A stretch of DNA of 28,764 nt from Chitinophagaceae bacterium (GTDB taxonomy: Bacteria; Bacteroidota; Bacteroidia; Chitinophagales; Chitinophagaceae), in NCBI GenBank assembly GCA_947472635.1, contig CANJDY010000006.1, positions 1-28,764 on the forward strand, read 5' to 3'. Position 1 is the first letter of the stretch; each line of letters begins with the position of its first letter. Below the pieces are notes generated by a model. That model was not told the DNA's origin and ran no database searches. It saw only the letters and a program-made list of their open reading frames with translations. Of the stretch, positions 1-7,474 are shown piece after piece. A program made the position numbers and the translations under genes.

Positions 1-674
1 TCCTTAAAGCCATCGAGATTCAACTCACCCTTGGTAACATCCGTATCTTTTGCCTTAAAACCCAATGTGGTATCGGCATCTTCTTCATTGCCGATACATA
101 CATCTACATGCTGGCAAAGCCTGCTCATTACCTCTCTTGCTTTTTCTTTGCTCCATAATTTTTTACGAAAATTCAGGTCAATACTAGTGGTAATGCCTTT
201 TGCCTTAGCCGCTTTTAGGGCGGCTTCAGTCAAAGCTGCTGCTTTGTCGCTCAGCGCAGGAGTAATACCAGTTGTATGAAACCAATCGGCTCCCTCAAAT
301 ATTTTATCAAAATCAAATTCACTTGCATCCACATCGGCAATGGAGGCGCCTGCCCTATCATACACTACTTGTGAGGCACGCATAGATGCACCGGTTTCCA
401 AAAAATAGATACCCAATCTTTCGCCTCCACGGGCTACAAATTGTGTGTCTACTCCATACCGGCGCAAATGATTGATAGCCGATTGGCCGATTGGATTATT
501 GGGCACTTTGCTAACAAATGTACCATTCAAACCATAGTTACACAAAGCCGCGGCCACATTGGCCTCGCCGCCACCGTAAGTGATATCAAATGTGTCGGCT
601 TGTACAAATCTTTTAAAATCAGGAGTTGATAAACGCAACATGATTTCTCCAAGCGTTACTACTTTCTTACTCAT
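1..674 (-). CDS. kdgK: 2-keto-3-deoxygluconate kinase (PfkB family), C-terminus outside the window
   Basis: This gene runs off the left edge: about 224 N-terminal residues are present of the roughly 340 usual for the family. The ATG is at 672-674, and the protein opens MSKKVVTLGEIMLRL, a typical start for PfkB-type sugar kinases. A Gly-rich substrate segment (ITYGGGEANVAAAL, near residue 31) and the later STPDF, ERLGIYFLE and SIDLNFRKKLW blocks match KdgK-like kinases. The enzyme would phosphorylate 2-keto-3-deoxygluconate in the cytoplasm to KDPG, the substrate of KDPG aldolase. It has no signal peptide. It follows kduI by 29 bases and kduD by one more gene, the order expected for a uronate catabolic module. 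The ATP-binding GAGD region lies outside the window, so the exact sugar specificity rests mainly on context. Confidence 0.9.
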   Translation of the reverse strand, partial: MSKKVVTLGEIMLRLSTPDFKRFVQADTFDITYGGGEANVAAALCNYGLNGTFVSKVPNNPIGQSAINHLRRYGVDTQFVARGGERLGIYFLETGASMRASQVVYDRAGASIADVDASEFDFDKIFEGADWFHTTGITPALSDKAAALTEAALKAAKAKGITTSIDLNFRKKLWSKEKAREVMSRLCQHVDVCIGNEEDADTTLGFKAKDTDVTKGELNLDGFK

Positions 675-703
675 TATTTTACTACTTTAATTGATTAGAT
701 AAA

Positions 704-1534
704 TTATTTTAAGCTCGCAAGGGGCTGAGGATCCATATCCGTAAACTCCTTATTTTCGCCTGCCATACCCCAAATAAAACCATAATTGGCTGTACCGACA
801 CCAAAGTGCATGCTCCAAGGGGCAGAAATAGCTACTTCATTATTGGCAACTACAAGATGCCTTGTTTCTTGGGGTTCTCCCATAAAATGCATTACGCGCT
901 GCGCTTCATGCAAATCAAAATAAAAATAAGCTTCCATTCTTCTGGTATGGGTATGTGGTGGAACAGAATTCCATACACTACCTTCATCTAGTACTGTGAG
1001 GCCCATTACCAATTGACAACTTTCAATACCGTCATTGTGAATGTATTTATAAATTGTTCTTTTATTGGAAGTGGAAATATCTCCCATATTAACAGGGGCT
1101 GCTTCCGCCCTAGTCATCATTCTATTAGGATAAGCATGATGAGCAGGAAGAGAAAGTAAGTAAAATTGAGCAGGCGTGTCAGCCGAATTACTGCTGAAAT
1201 GAACATCCTGCGTGCCTTTTCCAAGATAAACGCATTCCAGTTTGTCAATTTCATACGCTACTCCCGCGGCTGTAACGGTACCTTTACCGCCAACATTGAT
1301 TATACCGATCTCTCTTCTTTCTAGAAAATATTTTGCTTTTAACTCGTCTTCATTTGGTAATTCGATACTCGCTGAAGTAGGAACTACACCCCCAATGATT
1401 AAACGATCAAAATGAGAATATACCAATTGAATAGTGCCTGGTTGCATTAAACCCTGTACCAAAAAATTATCCCGCAATTGCTGGGTATTCATCTCACTGG
1501 TTTCCTTCGGACTGTTTTGAAATCTAACTTGCAT
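704..1534 (-). CDS. kduI: 5-keto-4-deoxyuronate isomerase (4-deoxy-L-threo-5-hexosulose-uronate ketol-isomerase)
   Basis: The 276-residue protein has the usual KduI length. It isomerises 5-keto-4-deoxyuronate, the open-chain form of the unsaturated monomer released by uronate lyases, to 2,5-diketo-3-deoxygluconate in the cytoplasm. The zinc-binding cupin motif is visible as PPHTHTRRMEAYFYF, giving His194, His196 and Glu201, with His243 in WSMHFGVG as the fourth ligand. The spacing is the same as in E. coli KduI, offset by two residues. The N-terminal block LVYSHFDRLIIGG is also characteristic. The start at ATG 1532-1534 aligns with known KduI N-termini. It lies 33 bases after kduD and 29 before the kinase, so the three are probably co-transcribed. 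Confidence 0.95.
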   Translation of the reverse strand: MQVRFQNSPKETSEMNTQQLRDNFLVQGLMQPGTIQLVYSHFDRLIIGGVVPTSASIELPNEDELKAKYFLERREIGIINVGGKGTVTAAGVAYEIDKLECVYLGKGTQDVHFSSNSADTPAQFYLLSLPAHHAYPNRMMTRAEAAPVNMGDISTSNKRTIYKYIHNDGIESCQLVMGLTVLDEGSVWNSVPPHTHTRRMEAYFYFDLHEAQRVMHFMGEPQETRHLVVANNEVAISAPWSMHFGVGTANYGFIWGMAGENKEFTDMDPQPLASLK

Positions 1535-1567
1535 TTTTTTTATATTTAATTGTTTTTTAAAAGTTAC

Positions 1568-2329
1568 TTATCTGGCCATCCAACCTCCATCAACTGTAAT
1601 GATGGTTCCGTTAATATAATCGGAGGCTGGGGAAGAAAGGAAAACATACGCTCCCGTAAGGTCGGATGTTTCGCCCCATCGGTTAGCCGGAATCCTTGCT
1701 AAGATGGCTGCACTTCTTTCTGGATCTGCACGTAGCTGAGTCGTATTGTTGGTAGCAATATAACCAGGAGCCACCCCATTAACGGTAATGCCTAGAGGTG
1801 CCCATTCATTGGCGAATGCTTTCAACAAAGACGCTACAGCACCTTTGCTAGCAGCGTATCCTGGAACATTAATACCGCCTTGAAAACTTAACAAAGAACA
1901 GGTAAATACAATTTTACCGGACTTTTGGTCCACCATTCTTTTTCCTATTTCTCTGGTAATAATAAACTGTGCATTGAGGTTGATATCAATAATCATATCC
2001 CAGTATTCATCCGAATGCTCCGCTGCAGGAGCTCGCATGATATGACCAGCGTTGTTTATTAGAATGTCGATGCGTGGATGGTCGGCCTTCACCTTATTTA
2101 GAAAGGTATAGAGTGATTCCCTTGAGGTAAAATCTGCTACATATGGATAAAATTTTCTACCTGCAGCCTCTACTGCCAAAGCCACCTCACTTCCTGTTGC
2201 GGGCAAATTATTTGCTACCCCTATAATATCAGCACCTGATTGTGCCAGCTCGATAGCGATATCCATTCCTATGCCACTGCTACATCCTGTAACCAATGCG
2301 ATTTTGTTGTCTACTCTGAAATTTAACAT
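1568..2329 (-). CDS. kduD: 2-dehydro-3-deoxy-D-gluconate 5-dehydrogenase (KduD-type short-chain dehydrogenase)
   Basis: This is a 253-residue cytoplasmic short-chain dehydrogenase/reductase. The dinucleotide motif TGCSSGIG covers residues 14-21, NNAG lies at 92-95, and the catalytic triad is Ser145, Tyr158 and Lys162 (YAASK). The C-terminus VDGGW is typical for the family. The KduD role, reducing 2,5-diketo-3-deoxygluconate to 2-keto-3-deoxygluconate with NAD(P)H, is supported by the opening LNFRVDNKIALVTG and by the adjacent kduI and kinase. On sequence alone a DehR-type reductase acting directly on the alginate monomer DEH, or another SDR, cannot be fully excluded. With kduI next to it, KduD is the better reading. 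The gene follows an alginate-lyase-fold lyase by 48 bases. Confidence 0.9.
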   Translation of the reverse strand: MLNFRVDNKIALVTGCSSGIGMDIAIELAQSGADIIGVANNLPATGSEVALAVEAAGRKFYPYVADFTSRESLYTFLNKVKADHPRIDILINNAGHIMRAPAAEHSDEYWDMIIDINLNAQFIITREIGKRMVDQKSGKIVFTCSLLSFQGGINVPGYAASKGAVASLLKAFANEWAPLGITVNGVAPGYIATNNTTQLRADPERSAAILARIPANRWGETSDLTGAYVFLSSPASDYINGTIITVDGGWMAR

Positions 2330-2377
2330 GATTGTTCTTTTTTTAATGATTGCTTATTTTGTTTCTGTATTGATTTT

Positions 2378-3580
2378 TTATAAAAGATTGAGTAATAATT
2401 TATCGAATTGAACTCCTTCAATATCTTTAATTGACTCCGAACAGGAGTTGCAATTGTATTTTTTACCGGCCCGTAATAATAAGGGAACTGCATCCTTACG
2501 ATCAAAAGGTTTTATCTGCTGCCCCTCCCATTTCTTTTGCCCGGTAATAAACGGTAACATCACTTCAAAGCATTTTTTAAACGATTTGCCGGAAGAAGTT
2601 TTCAAGAACCAGAAATCAGTGCCGGATTTTTCAGCTAGCTGGGCAATGATTACAAAAGCATTCATCGTAAAAACAGTATAATGCAGAGACGTTGTTCGGT
2701 CCATCTCCAGCGGAAAAAACCCATTTGCATCCATTTGTTGATCCAGTCTTTTAGCTGCCCTCGAAATAATTTCATTGGTTAAAGACAAATTGCCTGCAAA
2801 AATAGCAAATGATAAGCTTTGTGCATCAAACCATACCCCATGATTATTTTTAGCGTTCAATTCGTCTCTCCCAATTTCACTGGTCTGCATCCAATTCAAA
2901 AAATCGGTAAACCAGTTTTTAATGCCTATTTGGTCGTTTGTTGTCCAGGAGGCAGCATTTTTCAATAAGCCAATCGCATCAATGACTAAAATAAAGTGCC
3001 TGGTATCGATCAAACCCTCAGCCCTACCAGTAGTTACCCCTTTTACCGCCTGCCCATAATTAAGATGGGGATTCATTTTGGTAGCGGTATCCAAAAACCA
3101 AACCCGGATCAATTGACTAGCATGGGCGGCATATTTTTCATCATTCGAATAATAATAGGCCAACGCAAGTAAATGAATTGTTTCGCATAGCACAGGCATA
3201 TTCTCCTTATCGGGAAAATTTTTAATCTCGGGATTCACCACTCCATCCTTACGGATATAAGGAAGGCCGTTGGATGAAGAAGGGTTGGGCCACCAATATG
3301 GTGCTATGCTCATATAATCATGCTTGTTGCCACTAGGTGGAAGATCCGTCTTGTTCATCACAGTGACCGGTTTATAATTCAAGGCCTTGTCCGCATCTTT
3401 CAATAACTGATTATAAGCCGGTACTAATGTAGCATCCCCCGATTGTAATCTGTTCTTCTTTTCCAAAAGTATTTCCTTGTCAATCTTGATCATATCAGTA
3501 CTGGACAATTTTATTTGGGCTACCAGCAGATTACTGAGTAAAAAAAAGAAAAGAAATAGTAAAGCGTTTTTTTTGGTCAT
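2378..3580 (-). CDS. Exported polysaccharide lyase of the alginate-lyase (alpha/alpha)-toroid fold, PL38-like
   Basis: This 400-residue protein starts with a signal peptide (residues 1-21, ending LLVAQ). It belongs to the alginate-lyase Pfam type (PF05426): APYWWPNP at 93-100, the Asn-His pair NNHG at 245-248 and the downstream RTTSLHYT block (Arg295, Tyr301) reproduce the Asn/His/Arg/Tyr catalytic set known from PL5-type lyases. The family assignment to PL38, which contains alginate and glucuronan lyases, is my inference. It probably cleaves a polyuronate by beta-elimination in the periplasm or at the outer membrane. It lies directly upstream of kduD, which would use its monomer product. A paralogue with the same motifs is at 26176-27342. 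The substrate, whether mannuronan, glucuronan or a sulfated polyuronate, cannot be read from sequence. Confidence 0.8.
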   Translation of the reverse strand: MTKKNALLFLFFFLLSNLLVAQIKLSSTDMIKIDKEILLEKKNRLQSGDATLVPAYNQLLKDADKALNYKPVTVMNKTDLPPSGNKHDYMSIAPYWWPNPSSSNGLPYIRKDGVVNPEIKNFPDKENMPVLCETIHLLALAYYYSNDEKYAAHASQLIRVWFLDTATKMNPHLNYGQAVKGVTTGRAEGLIDTRHFILVIDAIGLLKNAASWTTNDQIGIKNWFTDFLNWMQTSEIGRDELNAKNNHGVWFDAQSLSFAIFAGNLSLTNEIISRAAKRLDQQMDANGFFPLEMDRTTSLHYTVFTMNAFVIIAQLAEKSGTDFWFLKTSSGKSFKKCFEVMLPFITGQKKWEGQQIKPFDRKDAVPLLLRAGKKYNCNSCSESIKDIEGVQFDKLLLNLL

Positions 3581-3586
3581 ATGTAG

Positions 3587-3611
3587 TGTAAGTTGTAGAA
3601 TGTAAGTTGTA
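3587..3611. repeat. Short intergenic direct repeat
   Basis: The 11-base word TGTAAGTTGTA occurs at 3587-3597 and again at 3601-3611, a 14-base period, in the 47-base gap between the CE20-type esterase and the downstream lyase. A third partial TGTA lies at 3582-3585. The function is unknown; it could be simple slippage or a binding site in the leader of the lyase gene. Confidence 0.5.
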
Positions 3612-3627
3612 AGTGATTTATATCCGA

Positions 3628-5565
3628 TTACCTGTCTGTTCTAAAGCAAGATGCCGGCAACCCTTCTTTGTTATATAAATTTGCTCCAACAGGATTATCA
3701 GCCCAGGCATACCTAATTGCTACCGGTTGGCTAATGGCATCGTTCCATACCGTGATAGTGTTGCCAGCAATCGTAGCCTTTGCCCAAACAAATTTCTTGT
3801 TGGTACCTGCAATGGAGAAATACTTCAAGTCGCCCCCATCCTTTGTCATCAAGCCAGTGCCAACATTTGAAAATTCAAGTATAATTTTATTTCCCGCAAT
3901 TTTCATAGACTGATAGGTGGGTCCGGAATAAACAACTGCTGATTCCCCATAGGCAATTTTAGCAGCAGATAATGCCAACCGATTGCCTACGTCGGCTTTA
4001 TTCAATGGATGTACATCATTCCATTCGCCGATGTCATTGGCCACCGCCATGCCAGTATTGGGCAAAGAAAGAGTTAATTGCTGCGCTTCCTGTAATTCAG
4101 CCAGCTTGCTTTCCGCAGGCTCTTTTTTTGGTACATTAATATTCGCCAACTGCACAAACAAAAATGGGAATTCGCCTTGCTTCCACTCATTTCGCCAGCT
4201 CGAAATTAAACGTGTGAAGACCGTATGGTATTCTTTTGCTCTGCTCACATTCGACTCGCCTTGATACCAAATCACTCCCTTGATACCACAGCCAATTAAG
4301 GGCTCCAACATGCCATGGTACATCGAGCTCGTTTGGTCTTGGAATCGGGTATTGTCTTCCCTCAATAATGGCGTTGAAATGGCACTGAGTTTGTATTGCC
4401 AATCGCCAGTAAGACTTATCACTGTGTCTCCTAATTCAAGCAAATAAGGCTTGTCTTTTATAAATCCTGCCTTGCCGCTTTCATTCAAAATTCTAACCGT
4501 AATTGTATTGATTCCCTCTTTTAAAAGCTTGCTGTCTAATACGTATTTTCTCAGCGGATATTTCGAATTGTTAACCCCCACTTTTACTCCGTTAAAATAA
4601 GTAATGTCCCGCTGTGCTATACTTCCCAATCTCAAGAGAGCATTTTTTCCAATATAAGCAGCAGGGATATTGATTTGCTTTTTAAACCAAACAATGCCTG
4701 CATCTACCTCATTCAAGCCTTGGTCTTGCCAGTAATTAGGCATGTCCATTTTTTTCCAATCTGCAGCATTGTAATTTACATCCTGCCACTTTTCTTTCAA
4801 CCCAATATCATTTTCATTGATTTTTTTTGTCCAGGTTTCAGTTAATAGTTTATCTCTTTTTAAAATACTATTTACCAAGCTGGTGTCCTTATACTCAATA
4901 GCTTTTGCAAAGGGGACGGGGAAATCGGAAAGCGTTTTTTCATTCATCCATGCTTCAGCAGGAGTTCCACCATAACTACAATTGATTAATCCAATTGGCA
5001 CATGATATTTGTTAAATAAATTTTTTGCAAAGAAGTATCCTACAGCTGTCCAGTTGAGTATGCTACTGGGATTGGCTGCTTCCCAACCTTTTTCCGATTC
5101 TATATCAGGCAAGGTATTAAAAGCAATATTTCTTTTAACCTGAAAATGTCGAATTTGGTCATTGCTGGAAGCGGCTATTTCAGCTGGATATTTTTCACCT
5201 GATTTATACAATTCATATTCCATATTCGACTGGCCCGAACAAAACCATACATCTCCTATTAATATATTTTTAATAACAATAGTGTTGATGCCAGTTATGG
5301 TCATACTAAAGGGTCCTCCAGCTTTTTCAGGTGCCAACAATATTTTCCATTTTCTATCTGCGCCAGCTTTTGTTGTATACTTTTTTCCATTCAAGGTTAC
5401 TTCAACTTGCTCGTTCACATCAGCCCAACCCCAGATGGGCAACTGGATATTTCGTTGCAATACAATACCGTCGCTAATCAAGCGAGGTAATACGATTGTA
5501 GCCTTCAAAACTGTTGCTGTCAGCAACAAAAAAATAAAAGTTGTAACCCGAATAATAATTTTCAT
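3628..5565 (-). CDS. Secreted carbohydrate acetylesterase, sialate O-acetylesterase (SGNH/CE20) type
   Basis: The 645-residue exported protein (signal peptide about residues 1-22) has the divided SGNH hydrolase layout of SIAE/CE20 enzymes. The nucleophile block FCSGQSNMEYEL places Ser113. Residues about 245-395 form an inserted beta-rich jelly-roll-like domain. The block VIWYQGESN follows at 431-439, and the catalytic Asp/His pair is in NDVHP (Asp517, His519). The length is typical. The family removes O-acetyl groups from sugars. Here it would deacylate the polymer or its oligosaccharides so that lyases and sulfatases can act. It sits 9 bases after a RidA-like lipoprotein gene and 47 bases before a lyase gene. 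The name sialate esterase is a family label; no sialic-acid gene is nearby. Confidence 0.85.
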   Translation of the reverse strand: MKIIIRVTTFIFLLLTATVLKATIVLPRLISDGIVLQRNIQLPIWGWADVNEQVEVTLNGKKYTTKAGADRKWKILLAPEKAGGPFSMTITGINTIVIKNILIGDVWFCSGQSNMEYELYKSGEKYPAEIAASSNDQIRHFQVKRNIAFNTLPDIESEKGWEAANPSSILNWTAVGYFFAKNLFNKYHVPIGLINCSYGGTPAEAWMNEKTLSDFPVPFAKAIEYKDTSLVNSILKRDKLLTETWTKKINENDIGLKEKWQDVNYNAADWKKMDMPNYWQDQGLNEVDAGIVWFKKQINIPAAYIGKNALLRLGSIAQRDITYFNGVKVGVNNSKYPLRKYVLDSKLLKEGINTITVRILNESGKAGFIKDKPYLLELGDTVISLTGDWQYKLSAISTPLLREDNTRFQDQTSSMYHGMLEPLIGCGIKGVIWYQGESNVSRAKEYHTVFTRLISSWRNEWKQGEFPFLFVQLANINVPKKEPAESKLAELQEAQQLTLSLPNTGMAVANDIGEWNDVHPLNKADVGNRLALSAAKIAYGESAVVYSGPTYQSMKIAGNKIILEFSNVGTGLMTKDGGDLKYFSIAGTNKKFVWAKATIAGNTITVWNDAISQPVAIRYAWADNPVGANLYNKEGLPASCFRTDR

Positions 5566-5574
5566 TGAATGGTC

Positions 5575-6021
5575 TTATTTTGTAATTTTTATCACTGCAA
5601 TAGCTTCTATCTCAATCAATTTATTGATGTCAGCAAGTTCAGAAACACCCACTATCGTGCTTGCCGGCATATCCTTTTCACCTAATATTTCTTTTCTTAC
5701 CTTTCGAAAGAGAGTGATATATGCTGGCTTATAATTTACCATGTAGGTGTTCATCTTTACAATGTCTTTATAAGATGCTCCGGCTGATTCAAGCTCTGTT
5801 TTAATATTTTCAAAAGCGGAACGTGTTTGCGCTTCCAGATCATTTCCCTCGCCCGTAAGACCAGCCACATAAATGGTTTTTACCCCACCGGCACTTACCG
5901 TCACTGCCTTTGAGTAGCCTGGTCCGGCATGAATGAATTCCTTGGTTAACGTACTTTGCAACTTGTTGCTACAGGACGTAAACAATAATAAAAATAGATA
6001 TCCAACAGCGTGTTTTTTCAT
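5575..6021 (-). CDS. RidA/YjgF-family lipoprotein
   Basis: This 148-residue protein has a lipoprotein signal peptide (LLFTSCSN, lipid-anchored Cys17) in front of a complete RidA/YjgF/UK114 domain (residues about 28-148). RidA proteins are normally cytoplasmic enamine/imine deaminases forming trimers. This copy is predicted to be exported. The stretch MPASTIVGVSEL (118-129) replaces the canonical P-A-R-S-T/C segment, so the arginine that anchors the substrate carboxylate in true RidA is not present. It may therefore act on another ligand or have no deaminase activity. Flanks are tight: 11 bases after a sulfatase gene and 9 before the esterase. This implies a role in the sugar locus, which I cannot name. 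Confidence 0.85.
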   Translation of the reverse strand: MKKHAVGYLFLLLFTSCSNKLQSTLTKEFIHAGPGYSKAVTVSAGGVKTIYVAGLTGEGNDLEAQTRSAFENIKTELESAGASYKDIVKMNTYMVNYKPAYITLFRKVRKEILGEKDMPASTIVGVSELADINKLIEIEAIAVIKITK

Positions 6022-6032
6022 CGGTCAATTAG

Positions 6033-7439
6033 TTAATTTTCATCCTCCTCTTTTTTTTCTTTCTTATTCTTGTTTTCTTTTTTCAATTTATTTTGTTTGT
6101 TAACATTACTGGCATGTCGGCCACTACCTCCCGCATTGTCTATTATTCCTCCCGCAGGATTGAGTTTGTCTAATGCAGCCTTTAAGCGGACATGGGCGGC
6201 AACTGCTTCCTGATTATCCTTGTAATTGACTACCAGCTTTTCTTCAAAAGGTGCATTGCTCATATCAAACAATTCATCTTCTCTTGTTAATTTCCATTTG
6301 GCATCTCTTACATACCATTTATTGCCCAATTCAATAAAAATCCATTCCCGAGGAGTACCTATTTTTCCTAGTAACTGAGGTAAAAAACTTTGCCCATCCA
6401 ATACAATTTTGGTAGGCAATGATGCACCTGCCACCTGCGCAAAGGTGGGCAATAAATCACTCGCATCCATCAATGTATTGGTAACCTTTCCGGGTGCAAT
6501 AACACCGGGCCAGTTGGCAATCGTAGGTACTAAACTGCCGCATTCCAACATGGTTCCTTTTTTACCGGAAAGTTGTTTTCCGCCAATGGTACTTCTATTT
6601 GCATACTGGTTAGCTGTCCCGTTATCTCCCATAAAAACAATTAAAGTATTGCTTCTCAACTTCAGACTATCCAACATTGCCAATAGTTTACCTACCAATT
6701 TATCCATATAGGCAGTATTGTCTGCATACCAATCACTACCAGGTTTGCTATCAGGTGTTGGCTGAATAACTGCATGCACATGTACCATTGAATAATACAG
6801 AAAAAATGGTTTGTTTTTATTGGTGGAAAGAAAATTTACCAGATGATTGTGCATGAGGTCTGGCATATAATCTTTGCCCAATGGTTTATCCTGGCCATTT
6901 TCCTTATAGAGTGCTGCTTTCTTTTTTTCGGCGCTCCAATAAACACCACTTCCCTGAAAAGTAATATAATCATCAAAACCAAAATCTGCTGGGGTTAAGG
7001 AAAACTGACTCCATTTGCCAATCAATGAGGTGGTATAGCCTGCAGTTTTTAACACAGCAGGTATGAGTATTTCATTTTCCGGCTTGATGGCAGCTACCAT
7101 ATCCTGGTTAACCCCTCCCGTCCGAAAAGCATACCTACCGGTAAGAATCATTGAGCGCGATGGGCCACATAACGGTGCCGTATAGCCGTGCATGAACTGC
7201 AACCCTCCTTTTGCCAACTGATCGATATGCGGCGTTTTGTTGCTGTCTGATCCATAGCAACTTACATCTCCGATACCCAAGTCATCGGCAAGAATATAGA
7301 TGATATTTGTTTTTTTTGCTGGCTTTTTTTGAGCAACTAATAAACCCGGAAAAAATAAAATAGCGATGATGAGCATGCGGATAAGGGACCTATTTCCAAA
7401 ATTCCGCTTTTCATTTTTTATGTTCTTACTTACAATCAT
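6033..7439 (-). CDS. Exported S1 sulfatase, Cys-type, with charged C-terminal tail
   Basis: This is a type I (S1) formylglycine-dependent sulfatase of 468 residues. The metal-binding ADD lies at 51-53, and the activation motif LCGPSRSMILTGR gives Cys91 as the residue converted to formylglycine. FMGDNGT supplies the second metal-binding Asp/Asn pair. I start it at ATG 7437-7439; the longer frame begins with TTG at 7487 and overlaps the upstream lyase gene. The chosen start gives a basic N-region followed by a hydrophobic core and VAQ. The last 30 or so residues are almost only Lys, Glu and Asn, unlike the other sulfatases here. The compact catalytic core resembles arylsulfatase-like S1 subfamilies acting on sulfated oligosaccharides. 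The exact subfamily is not assigned. Confidence 0.88.
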   Translation of the reverse strand: MIVSKNIKNEKRNFGNRSLIRMLIIAILFFPGLLVAQKKPAKKTNIIYILADDLGIGDVSCYGSDSNKTPHIDQLAKGGLQFMHGYTAPLCGPSRSMILTGRYAFRTGGVNQDMVAAIKPENEILIPAVLKTAGYTTSLIGKWSQFSLTPADFGFDDYITFQGSGVYWSAEKKKAALYKENGQDKPLGKDYMPDLMHNHLVNFLSTNKNKPFFLYYSMVHVHAVIQPTPDSKPGSDWYADNTAYMDKLVGKLLAMLDSLKLRSNTLIVFMGDNGTANQYANRSTIGGKQLSGKKGTMLECGSLVPTIANWPGVIAPGKVTNTLMDASDLLPTFAQVAGASLPTKIVLDGQSFLPQLLGKIGTPREWIFIELGNKWYVRDAKWKLTREDELFDMSNAPFEEKLVVNYKDNQEAVAAHVRLKAALDKLNPAGGIIDNAGGSGRHASNVNKQNKLKKENKNKKEKKEEDEN

Positions 7440-7474
7440 TCTTTCTAATTTTGATTCTTCTTTAGTACGAATTA

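Noticed and set aside
2323..2505. Minus-strand 60-codon frame between kduD and the lyase
   Set aside because: It overlaps the end of the lyase in another frame, has no recognisable features and ends inside the kduD start.
5162..5734. Plus-strand 190-codon open frame
   Set aside because: It lies antisense to the esterase and RidA-like genes, shows no domain and has no sensible start context; the minus-strand frames are clearly coding.
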